Shown piece after piece: positions 6,992 through 13,627 of a stretch of DNA of 13,627 nt. The position numbers and the translations under genes were made by a program. The stretch is taken from the NCBI GenBank assembly GCA_017397205.1, contig JAFQJX010000168.1, positions 1 to 13,627 on the forward strand, read 5' to 3'. This stretch comes from Clostridia bacterium. Its GTDB lineage: Bacteria > Bacillota > Clostridia > Oscillospirales > CAG-272. Under the pieces are notes generated by a model. That model saw nothing but the letters and a program-made list of their open reading frames with translations, was not told the origin of the DNA and made no database searches. The stretch's first letter is position 1. Every line of letters begins with the position of its first letter.

Positions 6992-8269
6992 TCAAAGCTT
7001 GATTTCCGTTGCACCCTCGGGACGGACGGAGAGCATCATCACGGCGCCCTCGCCGAATACGCTGTCCATCACGGCGCGGTACTCCTCGGCGTACTCCGTC
7101 TTGACAAACGCCTGAATGGTGCCTGCAAAGCCGCCGCCGTGAACACGCCAGGCGCAGCCCTTTCCCTGGAGCAGCCCCTCCGTCACGGCAAGCGCAAGGG
7201 ACAGCCCCTGCTCGCCGACGTTCTTGACGGTAAAGACGTTTTGCAGATAGCGGAAGGAGGATGCCCCGGACTCCAGCACGAGAGAGAGGAAGGCATCAAA
7301 ATCCTGCTCCTTGAGAGCCGCCACCTGCGCGCTCACGCGCTCGTTCTCGCGCAGGAAGTGCAGCGCGCGCAGAATAGCGCGGTCGCCAACCGCCTCACGC
7401 AGGACGGGAATAGAGGAAACGATATCGCTCTCCGTCAGCCCTCTCAGCACCTCGCGGCCAAAGAAGCTTGCCACCGCCTTCATCTCCTGGGGGACGGAGG
7501 CGTAATCCTCGTTGAGGTCGGCGTGGTTGCCGCCCGTATTCACGATGCAAAGCTTATAGCCCGCCTCTGCCATGGAAAAGGCAATAGGGGTAATCACGGG
7601 GTTTTTGGGGTCGGCAAAGTCAATGGAGAGGAAGCCGCCCACGGCGCACGCCATCTGGTCCATAAGCCCGCAGGGCTTGCCGAAGTACACGTTCTCGGCG
7701 TACTGCGCCATCTTGGCAATCTCCTCGTTCGGAACGGCTCCGCCGTTGTAAAGATGATTCATTATATTCCCGCACTGCACCTCAAATGCCGCAGAGGAGG
7801 AAATCCCCGAGCCCTTCAGCACCTCGGTGGTGGTGTAGGCGCAGAAGCCGCCGACGGCAAGTCCGTCCCTTGCAAAGGCGTTGCAGATGCCTGCCAGAAG
7901 CGCCTGCGAGGTAAAGGGCGTGAAGCGGGCGGGGTCGGCAATGTCGGCAAGCGCCACGACGTCCTCGGGATACCCCTCGGACTTGATTCTCACAAGCCCG
8001 TCGTCCGTTTTTGCCGCAACGGCAATAATGTCCCTGTCAATGGCACCTGCCAGCACGCGGCCGTGGTTGTGGTCGGTGTGGTTGCCGCTCAGCTCGCTTC
8101 TGCCGGGCACGGAAAACAGGCGAATCTCCCTGTCGGTGCCGTACAGCGCGCAGAATGCGTCAATGGCGGCAAGATACCGCTTTGCCTGTGCGGCGGGGTC
8201 TGCATACAGGTGGGCGTAGGCACCAAGGGCGCCTGCACGGATTTTCTCTTTGAGTTGATTTGCGTTCAT
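6992..8269 (-). CDS. galK: Galactokinase, GHMP kinase family (variant active site)
   Basis: 425 residues, slightly longer than the usual 380-400. Galactokinase phosphorylates galactose at C1 in the Leloir pathway. GHMP motifs: motif 1 PGRSELSGNHTDHNHG (55-70), the ATP-binding loop LKGSGISSSAAFE (151-163), catalytic Asp in GLMDQMA (D204), NTGGNHADL with Tyr256 in the sugar-binding region, and motif 3 VHGGGFAGT (376-384). Human GALK1 numbering is offset by 20, so Arg37 and Asp46 are kept (R57, D66) while Glu43 is Asn63. Motif 1 as GNHTDH instead of GEHTDY marks a distinct Clostridial clade usually annotated galactokinase, and its sugar may differ. No galT, galE or transporter gene is adjacent. 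ATG 8269 has CGGAG 8 bases upstream. It is 13 bases after miaA, so it closes the long operon. Confidence 0.88.
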   Translation of the reverse strand: MNANQLKEKIRAGALGAYAHLYADPAAQAKRYLAAIDAFCALYGTDREIRLFSVPGRSELSGNHTDHNHGRVLAGAIDRDIIAVAAKTDDGLVRIKSEGYPEDVVALADIADPARFTPFTSQALLAGICNAFARDGLAVGGFCAYTTTEVLKGSGISSSAAFEVQCGNIMNHLYNGGAVPNEEIAKMAQYAENVYFGKPCGLMDQMACAVGGFLSIDFADPKNPVITPIAFSMAEAGYKLCIVNTGGNHADLNEDYASVPQEMKAVASFFGREVLRGLTESDIVSSIPVLREAVGDRAILRALHFLRENERVSAQVAALKEQDFDAFLSLVLESGASSFRYLQNVFTVKNVGEQGLSLALAVTEGLLQGKGCAWRVHGGGFAGTIQAFVKTEYAEEYRAVMDSVFGEGAVMMLSVRPEGATEIKL

Positions 8270-8282
8270 GGGTGTACTCCGT

Positions 8283-9260
8283 TTATATGGTTTGTTGGTC
8301 TGTCAGAAATTTGAAAACGAGCGGCATCGCACGGTCTGCAAGCTCGGAGGCGGACAGCGTGCGCGCGCCCTCGTGGGCGGTAAGCCAATGCACGTCCTGC
8401 ATCCGTCTGAAATAGGTCATCTGCCGCTTGGCGTACTGCGCGGTTGCAGTCGCAAGGCGCTCGGTTGCCTCGTCAAGCGAGCACTCTCCCGCAAGATACG
8501 GAAGCAGCTCCTTGTAGCCGATGGCGGCGGCTGCGGTGGCGTTGGTATCAAAAACGCCCGACGCTGAAAGTCGCCTGACCTCGTCTGCAAGCCCTGCCTG
8601 TAGCATATACCCGACGCGGGCGTTTATGCGTGCGCGAAGCAGGTCCCTGTCCTCGTAGCACAGCCCGATGACAAGGAGGTCCAGGTCTGGGTTGCTTTTG
8701 CTGGCGGCGCGGTCCAGCTCGGTTTTGGTTTTTCCCGTCAGGCGGTATACCTCCAGGGCACGCACCACTCTGCGGGTGTTGTTTTTGTGGGTTGCGGCGG
8801 CGGCATCGGGGTCAATTTCAAGAAGCTGCTGCCAGAGCGCCTCGCGCCCCTCCTCCGTCTCTGCCTCACGGTTGAGCCGCTCCCGCAGGGCGGGGTCGGC
8901 AGGGGGTGCTTCTCCCCCGTGGCGCAGGGTGCGGACGGCGTCCAGATACAGCCCCGTCCCTCCGCAGAAAACGGCAAGACGGCCGCGTCCGTTTACGTCG
9001 CGGAGCACCTGCATGGCACGCTCCGCCCAATCTGCCGCGCTGAACGGCTCGTGGGGGGAGGCGATATCAATCAGGTGATGCGGGCACTTCTCCCGCTCCT
9101 CCTCGGTTGGCTTGGCGGTGCCGATATCCATGCCCCGGTAAACCTGCATGGAGTCGCACGAGAGAATCTCGCCGCCCAGCCGACGGGCAAGCTCCAGCGC
9201 AAGGGCGCTTTTTCCCCCTGCGGTAGGTCCGACGACGGCGATTGCCTTGATCGGCATCAT
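8283..9260 (-). CDS. miaA: tRNA dimethylallyltransferase MiaA
   Basis: 325 residues, normal length. It transfers the isopentenyl group from dimethylallyl diphosphate to N6 of A37 in tRNAs reading UNN codons, the first step to ms2i6A. Seen: P-loop GPTAGGKS (11-18), substrate-site motif DSMQVYRGMDIGTAKPT (36-52), HHLID (61-65), GGTGLYLDA (100-108), and, near the C-terminus, the family block AIGYKEL with a following YAKRQMTYFRR stretch. ATG 9260 overlaps the stop of the upstream kinase gene in an ATGA, so translation is coupled. A second Met directly follows. In many Clostridia miaA sits beside mutL or hfq; here it has sugar kinases on both sides, and its placement looks like housekeeping packing, not shared function. 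Confidence 0.97.
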   Translation of the reverse strand: MMPIKAIAVVGPTAGGKSALALELARRLGGEILSCDSMQVYRGMDIGTAKPTEEEREKCPHHLIDIASPHEPFSAADWAERAMQVLRDVNGRGRLAVFCGGTGLYLDAVRTLRHGGEAPPADPALRERLNREAETEEGREALWQQLLEIDPDAAAATHKNNTRRVVRALEVYRLTGKTKTELDRAASKSNPDLDLLVIGLCYEDRDLLRARINARVGYMLQAGLADEVRRLSASGVFDTNATAAAAIGYKELLPYLAGECSLDEATERLATATAQYAKRQMTYFRRMQDVHWLTAHEGARTLSASELADRAMPLVFKFLTDQQTI

Positions 9261-10195
9261 CTGACACCGTTGCGGGCAATAAATGCCGCAATCTCCTCTC
9301 CCGTTGGGAAGGCGGTAAAGGTGCCGGGACGCATCACGGTGATGGCGCCCGCCGTGTTTCCGTATTTGCAGGCGGCGGTCATATCGCCGCGCGTCCGCAT
9401 ATATTCCAGGGTCATTCCTGCCAGAAAGGCGTCGCCCACGCCCGCCGTATCCATCACCTTGACGGTGTAGGAGCCAACAACGTTGAAGTGGCGCCCGTCA
9501 AACAGGAAGGCGCCTCGGTCGGAGAGCTTGATGACGTAAAAGCGTGCCTTGACCAGCTTGGCAAGCTCGAGCGCCGCCTTCAGGCAGCTGTCGCTGCCGC
9601 TGGGACGGATGCCCGTATACACCTGGGTCTCCTGCTCGTTGAGGCAAAACACCTCCAGCTCAGGCAGCTCGGAAAGAGGAAACTCCACCCTTGCGGGGGT
9701 GGCATCCAGGAAAATGGGGAGGTGCCGCTCCTCCGCCAGGTGCGCGGCGGCGAGGACGGTTTCCTCGGGCAAATCCATCTGCAGGCAAACGGCATCGGGC
9801 GCCGTATCAAAGGCGGCGCGGAGATTGTCGGGGGTCAGGTTGAGGTTTGCCCCGGGATAGATGACGGTACGGGTATCCCCCGTGTCGTCCACCATCACGA
9901 CGGAAAGCCCCGTCGGGGTGCGTCCGTCTGCAATAATGGGGGTGGTATCAATGCCCATCTGCTGATAGGTGGCGTGCAGGCGCTGTCCGTGAATGTCCTC
10001 CCCCAGGCGACAGCACAGCACCGCGCGGGCGCCCAGCTTGGCAAGCGCGGCGGCGCAGTTGGCACCCCTGCCGTCAGGCAACAGGGTGGTGCCGCCCCCC
10101 TCCGCAAGCAACGCTTCTCCGCGGACGGGGTGACGGGGCAGGCGCATCAGCATATCCATGTATGCGGCGCCAACGGTGAGTATTTTCGGCGTCAT
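9257..10195 (-). CDS. PfkB/ribokinase-family sugar kinase
   Basis: 312 residues from ATG 10195. A TTG four codons earlier (10207) is possible, but its next codon AGG belongs to the GAGGA ribosome-binding site, so 10195 is chosen. PfkB kinases phosphorylate sugars or nucleosides with ATP. Seen: the N-terminal strand ILTVGAAYMDML (5-16), the substrate/lid motif GRGANCAAALAKLGA (42-56), NEQET (186-190, the N-E-x-E motif) and the C-terminal signature DTAGVGDAFLAGM (249-261) with catalytic Asp255. The signature has Val where the family usually has Ala (GAGD). The glycine-rich GRGAN block resembles ribokinase most, but substrate cannot be read from sequence: ribose, fructose or a nucleoside are all possible. 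It begins 16 bases after the ATPase stop and overlaps miaA by 4 bases. Confidence 0.92.
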   Translation of the reverse strand: MTPKILTVGAAYMDMLMRLPRHPVRGEALLAEGGGTTLLPDGRGANCAAALAKLGARAVLCCRLGEDIHGQRLHATYQQMGIDTTPIIADGRTPTGLSVVMVDDTGDTRTVIYPGANLNLTPDNLRAAFDTAPDAVCLQMDLPEETVLAAAHLAEERHLPIFLDATPARVEFPLSELPELEVFCLNEQETQVYTGIRPSGSDSCLKAALELAKLVKARFYVIKLSDRGAFLFDGRHFNVVGSYTVKVMDTAGVGDAFLAGMTLEYMRTRGDMTAACKYGNTAGAITVMRPGTFTAFPTGEEIAAFIARNGVR

Positions 10196-10200
10196 ATCGT

Positions 10201-10205
10201 TCCTC
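10201..10205 (-). promoter_or_regulatory. Ribosome-binding site that fixes the PfkB kinase start
   Basis: GAGGA on the - strand lies 5 bases before ATG 10193-10195 in the short gap after the ATPase stop (10212-10214). It overlaps the alternative TTG start at 10207, which makes that start unlikely. Confidence 0.7.
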
Positions 10206-10211
10206 AAGCAA

Positions 10212-12524
10212 TTAAATCATTTGAATCAGGCGGCACTCTCCGCCAATTTCCTTGGCAACCGTGTATTCTCTTGAGCGGCAGGTGAGCAGGAAGGTCTGCA
10301 TTCCGTTGCGCTCTGCCAGGGTCATGAACACCTTGAGCATGGAATAACAGCGGTCGTTGTCCTGGTGGGCAAAGCTTTCGTCAAAGCACAGGGGCGGCGT
10401 CTCGCGGTACAGCAGGCGCACCAGCGCCAGACGAAGCGTGATATAAGCAATCTCGCGCGTACCGCCCGAGAGAATATCCACGCTGCGCTCCTCTCCCTCG
10501 CTGTTGACCTGAAGCTCCAGAGCATCCGTGACGGTCATGGCGTCGTACTTGCCGCCCGTCATGACGTTCATCAGCTCCCTTGCATAGTGTGCAAGACGGG
10601 GCGACAGCTCGGCGCGGAGCCGGATATCGGCACCCGACAGGGCTGCGAGGGCAGTTTCAAGCGCGCGGTGGCGCTCGGTCAGACGGTCCAGCTCCTCACG
10701 GGTGCATGACAGCTGCTCGCTGAGCTCGGCAGGCACCTCCACCAGCTCCTTCATGGCGACCATTTCCGCCTCCAGAGCGGTCACGGTCTGTGCGAAGAAG
10801 GCGTACTGCTCCTCGTAGTAGGCAATGCCCTCCTCAATTTTTTCAGGGGTGGTCTCGGAAAGAGCGGCGCGCCGCTCCTCGCTCACGAGCGCGCGAACGT
10901 CCTCCTCGCGGTAGGCGGCAAGCGTCTGGGAAAATGCCTCAATTGCGGCATCCAGCGCCGCCTTGCGGTCGCACAGGGAGCGATAGGTGGCAATGACGTC
11001 CCGACAGGAGCCCTCAAACACGTCCAGAAACTCGTCCGCGCTTCCCGTAGGAGGCAGCGTCTTGCCCCAGCGCCCAAGCACCTCGTCCAGCACGTTGCGT
11101 GCAGAGAAGTAAGCGGCGCGGGTGCCGTCCGAGATGTCGCGGGCGGCGGCGAGGTCCTGCAGATGGGCGGCGGAGGCGTTGCGGCACTCCGTGACGTTTT
11201 TCATGCGGTAAATAAGGTCCTTGCCGCTTTCCGCGCCGTAGTCAAGGCAGAACTCTTTGACCGTTTCGTGACGGGAAACGGTGAGAAGCGTCATCACAAG
11301 TCCGCCGACGAAGGCGCCTCCCGTTGCAAAAATCCAAAGCCAGAACAGGGGGCCGCGGGTATCTGCGGTAAAGAAATGCACACCCCCCAGCACGGCAAGC
11401 AGAAGAAAGGCGCCGACAAGGGAAAGCGAAATGGAAAGGAACAGGCGGAATTTCCCCTGCAGGGCGGCGTGGCGTGCAAGCACGCGCTCCTCTCCGCCGT
11501 ATTTGTCTGCGCGCTGGAGATTCTTGTGGGTCTCGCGCGTCACCACCTGCTTTGCCTCCAGCTCACGCAGGCGGCTCTCTGCCTCCTCGTGCCTGGTACG
11601 GGCGTCGGTGAACAGGCGGCGCTTGACGGACAGGTCGGCGGCGTACGCCTCGTCGGGGAAAAAGGAAACGTAGGTGTTGCTTTCGCGCCAGGTGCTTGCC
11701 TCCGCAGCAATATCCTGCGCCTGCACGCGCATGGCGGCAAGCTGCTCAAAGGAGGAAAGAATCTGGTGATTCTGGTAGCAGATGCGAAGCTCCTTCAGCC
11801 CGTCGCGGTAGCGCGCCGCCTCGTCGCGGCGGAGAATGGCATCGTCCAGCTCCTGCTTTTTCTGTATCAGGGTGCGCTGTCCCGTCACCGCCTGGGAAAG
11901 ACGGGTGTACAGGGCGGTGGCGCGGTTGCGGACCTCCACCAGCTTGCCCTGCGTCTGGTCGGGGGAAAGCAGGCGGTCGCGCTCCTCCCCAAGCGCGGCA
12001 ATGGCACGGGGAATGTTGACGCTCTCGTCTCCCGAGAACATCAGGTTTTCAATGGACTGTCGCATATCGGCGGCGTTTTCGGAGCCGTCACTGAGCTGCC
12101 CGAGAAAGGCAGTTGCCTCGTACAAGCTCTTGTCCACGCCGAGCAGGGTCTCCCCGGGCGAGGCAACGAGCGTCACGCGCTCGTCCGTTTCCAGGTCGTA
12201 CATTTCACAGCTCTCAATATAAGACGCCGTGCTGCCGTTGCCCACGCGCTCCGTTTTACGGTCAATGCGGTAGCGCTTGCCGTCCTGGGTATGCAGGGTC
12301 ATGGAGCCGTCAGCGGTGCCCGTCACCCAGTTGATGCGGCGCTCGCGCTCGCTGAGCACACCGCCCTCCTCTCCAAAGCCGTACAGCATATAGCGGATAA
12401 AGGCGGCGAGGGTGGATTTTCCCGTTTCGTTGGCGCCCTCAATGATGTTCACGCCCTGCGAAAAGGTTTCCTGATAGTTTCGAAGCAGCCCGAAGCTGCG
12501 AACGGTAATTTGCTCTAAAATCAT
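10212..12524 (-). CDS. SMC/YhaN-like ABC ATPase with a membrane hairpin in its coiled coil
   Basis: 770 residues. Split ATPase halves flank a long coiled coil, as in SbcC, Rad50 and YhaN. N-terminal half: Walker A GANETGKS (30-37) and Q-loop FLGQLSD (140-146). C-terminal half: ABC signature ILSGGTR (684-690) and Walker B PPLCFDESFAHQD (710-722), which keeps the catalytic Glu. Between lie charged helical arms (about 170-350 and 440-640), broken at about 361-382 and 391-414 by two adjacent hydrophobic segments joined by a short loop. This central pair replaces a zinc hook and should tether the protein to the membrane, as described for YhaN-type ATPases. Such ATPases normally work with a YhaO/SbcD-type metallophosphoesterase; none lies beside it here. 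ATG 12524 overlaps the DUF6062 stop in ATGA, so the two proteins are probably made together. Likely role: DNA end or DNA structure processing near the membrane (inference). Confidence 0.9.
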   Translation of the reverse strand: MILEQITVRSFGLLRNYQETFSQGVNIIEGANETGKSTLAAFIRYMLYGFGEEGGVLSERERRINWVTGTADGSMTLHTQDGKRYRIDRKTERVGNGSTASYIESCEMYDLETDERVTLVASPGETLLGVDKSLYEATAFLGQLSDGSENAADMRQSIENLMFSGDESVNIPRAIAALGEERDRLLSPDQTQGKLVEVRNRATALYTRLSQAVTGQRTLIQKKQELDDAILRRDEAARYRDGLKELRICYQNHQILSSFEQLAAMRVQAQDIAAEASTWRESNTYVSFFPDEAYAADLSVKRRLFTDARTRHEEAESRLRELEAKQVVTRETHKNLQRADKYGGEERVLARHAALQGKFRLFLSISLSLVGAFLLLAVLGGVHFFTADTRGPLFWLWIFATGGAFVGGLVMTLLTVSRHETVKEFCLDYGAESGKDLIYRMKNVTECRNASAAHLQDLAAARDISDGTRAAYFSARNVLDEVLGRWGKTLPPTGSADEFLDVFEGSCRDVIATYRSLCDRKAALDAAIEAFSQTLAAYREEDVRALVSEERRAALSETTPEKIEEGIAYYEEQYAFFAQTVTALEAEMVAMKELVEVPAELSEQLSCTREELDRLTERHRALETALAALSGADIRLRAELSPRLAHYARELMNVMTGGKYDAMTVTDALELQVNSEGEERSVDILSGGTREIAYITLRLALVRLLYRETPPLCFDESFAHQDNDRCYSMLKVFMTLAERNGMQTFLLTCRSREYTVAKEIGGECRLIQMI

Positions 12525-13240
12525 GCTTTTTTCTTTCCCTCCTTGGCTTTTGCGTCCGTTGCGGAAAGGAATGCCACGGCGCGCTCAATGCTGTCCTTGG
12601 CGTCGTACCAGGGCTCCGCGTCATAGCGGTAATCAAACTTTTTGCAGAACCAGCTGACGTCCCCGCGAAGCTTGTCAAGATAGCGCTCCATTACGCCCTT
12701 GACGGCGCGGTAATAGGGGAGATACGCCTTTTTGCCGAGCTTGGTCCTGCCCGTCTCGCACAGGGCGCGGAAATGGGGCAGGCAGAAGCGGGGCTGTGCC
12801 TCCAGCTTGCCCGGAAAGGCGGGGTCGTGCGCAAACAAATGCACCACCGTTTCAATCATACGGGAGAGAGAGGCGTCAATACGTCCGCACAGGTAGCAGG
12901 AGCCCTCCAGCTCTCTCGCGCGCCTGACGTTCTTTTCCCCCGCCGCCCCAAGCGCGGGGTCGGCAAGCATTTCCTTGACGCTGTCAAGGTGCGACTCCAG
13001 CATCAGGGCAAGCGACAGGCGGTTCTGTCTGCCAATCATCTTGGTATAATGCCCGTGGCAGAAGCCCTCCTGATTGGTGCGGATGCGGATGGCGGGCTCC
13101 ATCATGGACGCCCCCAGAATGAGGTCCAGCTCGTTCTCCTCCAGCTTGCGGTAAAGGGCGCAAATCGGGCATCCGTCCTGTTCGCCTGCCGCCGCGGCGT
13201 CAAACGCCTCGTTGACGGGTATGGTATAAATCTGCTCCAT
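12521..13240 (-). CDS. DUF6062-type protein with duplicated CxxC-FCxxH motifs
   Basis: 239 residues from ATG 13240. It opens with EQIYTIPVNEAFDAA and GCPICALYRKLEENELD..LGASMMEPAIRIRTN..GFC, which I recognise as the DUF6062 pattern of Clostridia; its function is unknown. Two equal modules are visible: C24xxC27 with F-C61xxH64, and C115xxC118 with F-C153xxH156. The second-to-third cysteine spacing is 34 and 35. This C2-C-H layout strongly suggests two zinc sites and an internal duplication. The C-terminus is basic (AKAKEGKKKA) and there is no signal peptide or membrane segment, so it is probably cytoplasmic. AAAGGAGG 5 bases upstream fixes the start; codons back to 13330 overlap the promoter. 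It is the first gene of the operon and overlaps the ATPase gene, suggesting a partner role. Confidence 0.88.
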   Translation of the reverse strand: MEQIYTIPVNEAFDAAAAGEQDGCPICALYRKLEENELDLILGASMMEPAIRIRTNQEGFCHGHYTKMIGRQNRLSLALMLESHLDSVKEMLADPALGAAGEKNVRRARELEGSCYLCGRIDASLSRMIETVVHLFAHDPAFPGKLEAQPRFCLPHFRALCETGRTKLGKKAYLPYYRAVKGVMERYLDKLRGDVSWFCKKFDYRYDAEPWYDAKDSIERAVAFLSATDAKAKEGKKKA

Positions 13241-13245
13241 GTGCG

Positions 13246-13253
13246 CCTCCTTT
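13246..13253 (-). promoter_or_regulatory. Strong ribosome-binding site of the DUF6062 gene
   Basis: AAAGGAGG on the - strand lies 5 bases before ATG 13238-13240. It rules out the longer frame that begins upstream at 13330, inside the promoter region. Confidence 0.85.
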
Positions 13254-13288
13254 ACGTGTGCGGGGGTGCCTACGCGCCCCTGCGGATA

Positions 13289-13330
13289 ATTATACAAATA
13301 TATTCTATACGATATTTTGCACATTTGCAA
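13289..13330 (-). promoter_or_regulatory. Candidate sigma-A promoter of the DUF6062-to-galK operon
   Basis: On the - strand TTGCAA (13325-13330) is followed after 17 bases by TAGAAT (13302-13307), matching the consensus at 4 and 5 of 6 positions. A perfect TATAAT (13289-13294) lies a little further downstream but has a poor -35 (AAATAT). The stretch is sharply AT-rich between GC-rich flanks, as expected of a promoter. The leader to the start codon is about 50-60 bases. Confidence 0.6.
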
Positions 13331-13627
13331 GCCCTTTTTGTCTTCCTTCCCCGTTTTTCTCTCTTTTTCGCCCTCCGCACAAAGCCGCCGCCCCCCGAAA
13401 AAACGGGCACCCCCTCTGCGCCCCGCGCTCCCTCACCAAGCATTTGCGGCTCCTCCCCGTCCCCACGCCCGTCCAAAAAGCGCCCTTTTTCCCGCCTTTT
13501 TTCCTCCACCGCTGCCCCATTTTTGTCAAGGAGGAGCCGCAAACCTTGCCACTTTTCGGCATTCACCATCGCAATGCACCCCCCTCGCACCCGCGCACAC
13601 CAGATGCAAAAACACAAGCCCGTGCGG
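13331..13627. other. Noncoding region with extreme pyrimidine bias on +
   Basis: This stretch before the operon promoter has long runs of C and T on the + strand (CTTTTT, CCCCCC, TTTTTT blocks) and almost no balanced coding pattern. Frames open on the - strand give Arg/Lys/Gly-rich peptides that follow from the purine bias, and the longest runs through the promoter. I see an inverted repeat (listed separately) and a small CCCG-A6-CGGG hairpin at 13394-13407. The upstream gene lies beyond the window. Confidence 0.55.
13437..13548. repeat. Long-range inverted repeat, 14-bp perfect arms
   Basis: TTTGCGGCTCCTCC (13443-13456) is exactly complementary to 13530-13543, with 73 bases between. Beyond one or two unpaired bases the pairing resumes for four more (CAAG 13437-13440 with CTTG 13545-13548). 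The element is about 112 bases and lies in the noncoding region. It could be a structured leader or RNA, or a small dispersed repeat unit. It lacks a transposase and I see no target-site duplication. Confidence 0.6.

Noticed and set aside
6962..8314. 450-codon open frame opposite galK
   Set aside because: No ribosome-binding site of note, no domain, and it covers the galK stop and the recA upstream palindrome.
11163..12518. 451-codon open frame opposite the SMC-like ATPase
   Set aside because: Shadow of a well-supported gene with Walker A, signature and Walker B motifs.
13270..13617. 115-codon - strand frame, possible start MVNAEKWQGL at about 13571
   Set aside because: The first residues look protein-like, but the rest is Arg/Lys/Gly runs from purine bias. 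It spans both arms of the inverted repeat and the operon promoter and has no good ribosome-binding site.

Overview
The window looks like a chromosomal segment from an uncultured gut-type Clostridia (Firmicutes). This rests on the family types present (a long type III glutamine synthetase, a recA-recX pair, a DUF6062-type cysteine protein, a Clostridia-type galactokinase), on strong AGGAG-like ribosome-binding sites, and on textbook sigma-A promoters. The organism assignment is inference; no rRNA is present to test it. I see no tRNA, rRNA, CRISPR array, transposase or integrase.

Left edge (1 to about 860). A visibly AT-rich stretch runs on the + strand. It holds the end of an unrecognised reading frame (3-176) and a small membrane protein gene (230-691) split by an in-frame TAA at 404-406. 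Everything after it lies on the - strand and is GC-rich, so the junction near 690-860 may be the border of an acquired or decaying segment.

Membrane-protein pair (862-2945, - strand). Two separately transcribed genes follow. The 287-residue protein has four membrane helices and a PEGA/DUF2846-like tail; its promoter is a perfect TTGACA-17-TATAAT and it ends in a perfect 13-bp hairpin. The 352-residue protein has about nine membrane helices, its own promoter preceded by a repeated TTTGTCAA element, and its own terminator.

Housekeeping run (3072-13240, - strand; transcription order is right to left). A promoter near 13302-13330 appears to drive a DUF6062-type cysteine protein, a membrane-anchored SMC/YhaN-like ATPase, a PfkB sugar kinase, miaA (tRNA isopentenyl transferase) and galK-like galactokinase. 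These are joined by ATGA overlaps or gaps of 4 to 22 bp, so they read as one operon. A short palindrome and a candidate promoter separate this run from recA-recX, which are 2 bp apart; glnN, a type III glutamine synthetase, follows 36 bp later. RecX controls RecA filaments, so that pairing is functional. The other genes look like a Clostridial housekeeping string whose members act in different processes: DNA metabolism, tRNA modification, sugar phosphorylation and nitrogen assimilation.

Right edge (13331-13627). A strongly strand-biased noncoding stretch, pyrimidine-rich on +, contains a 14-bp perfect inverted repeat with arms 73 bases apart.

The points most worth checking are the interrupted membrane gene, the DUF6062/ATPase pair with a duplicated CxxC-FCxxH module, the RecA loop L2 change at the position of E. 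coli Gly211, the galactokinase Glu-to-Asn change in its sugar-binding motif, and the right-edge inverted repeat.
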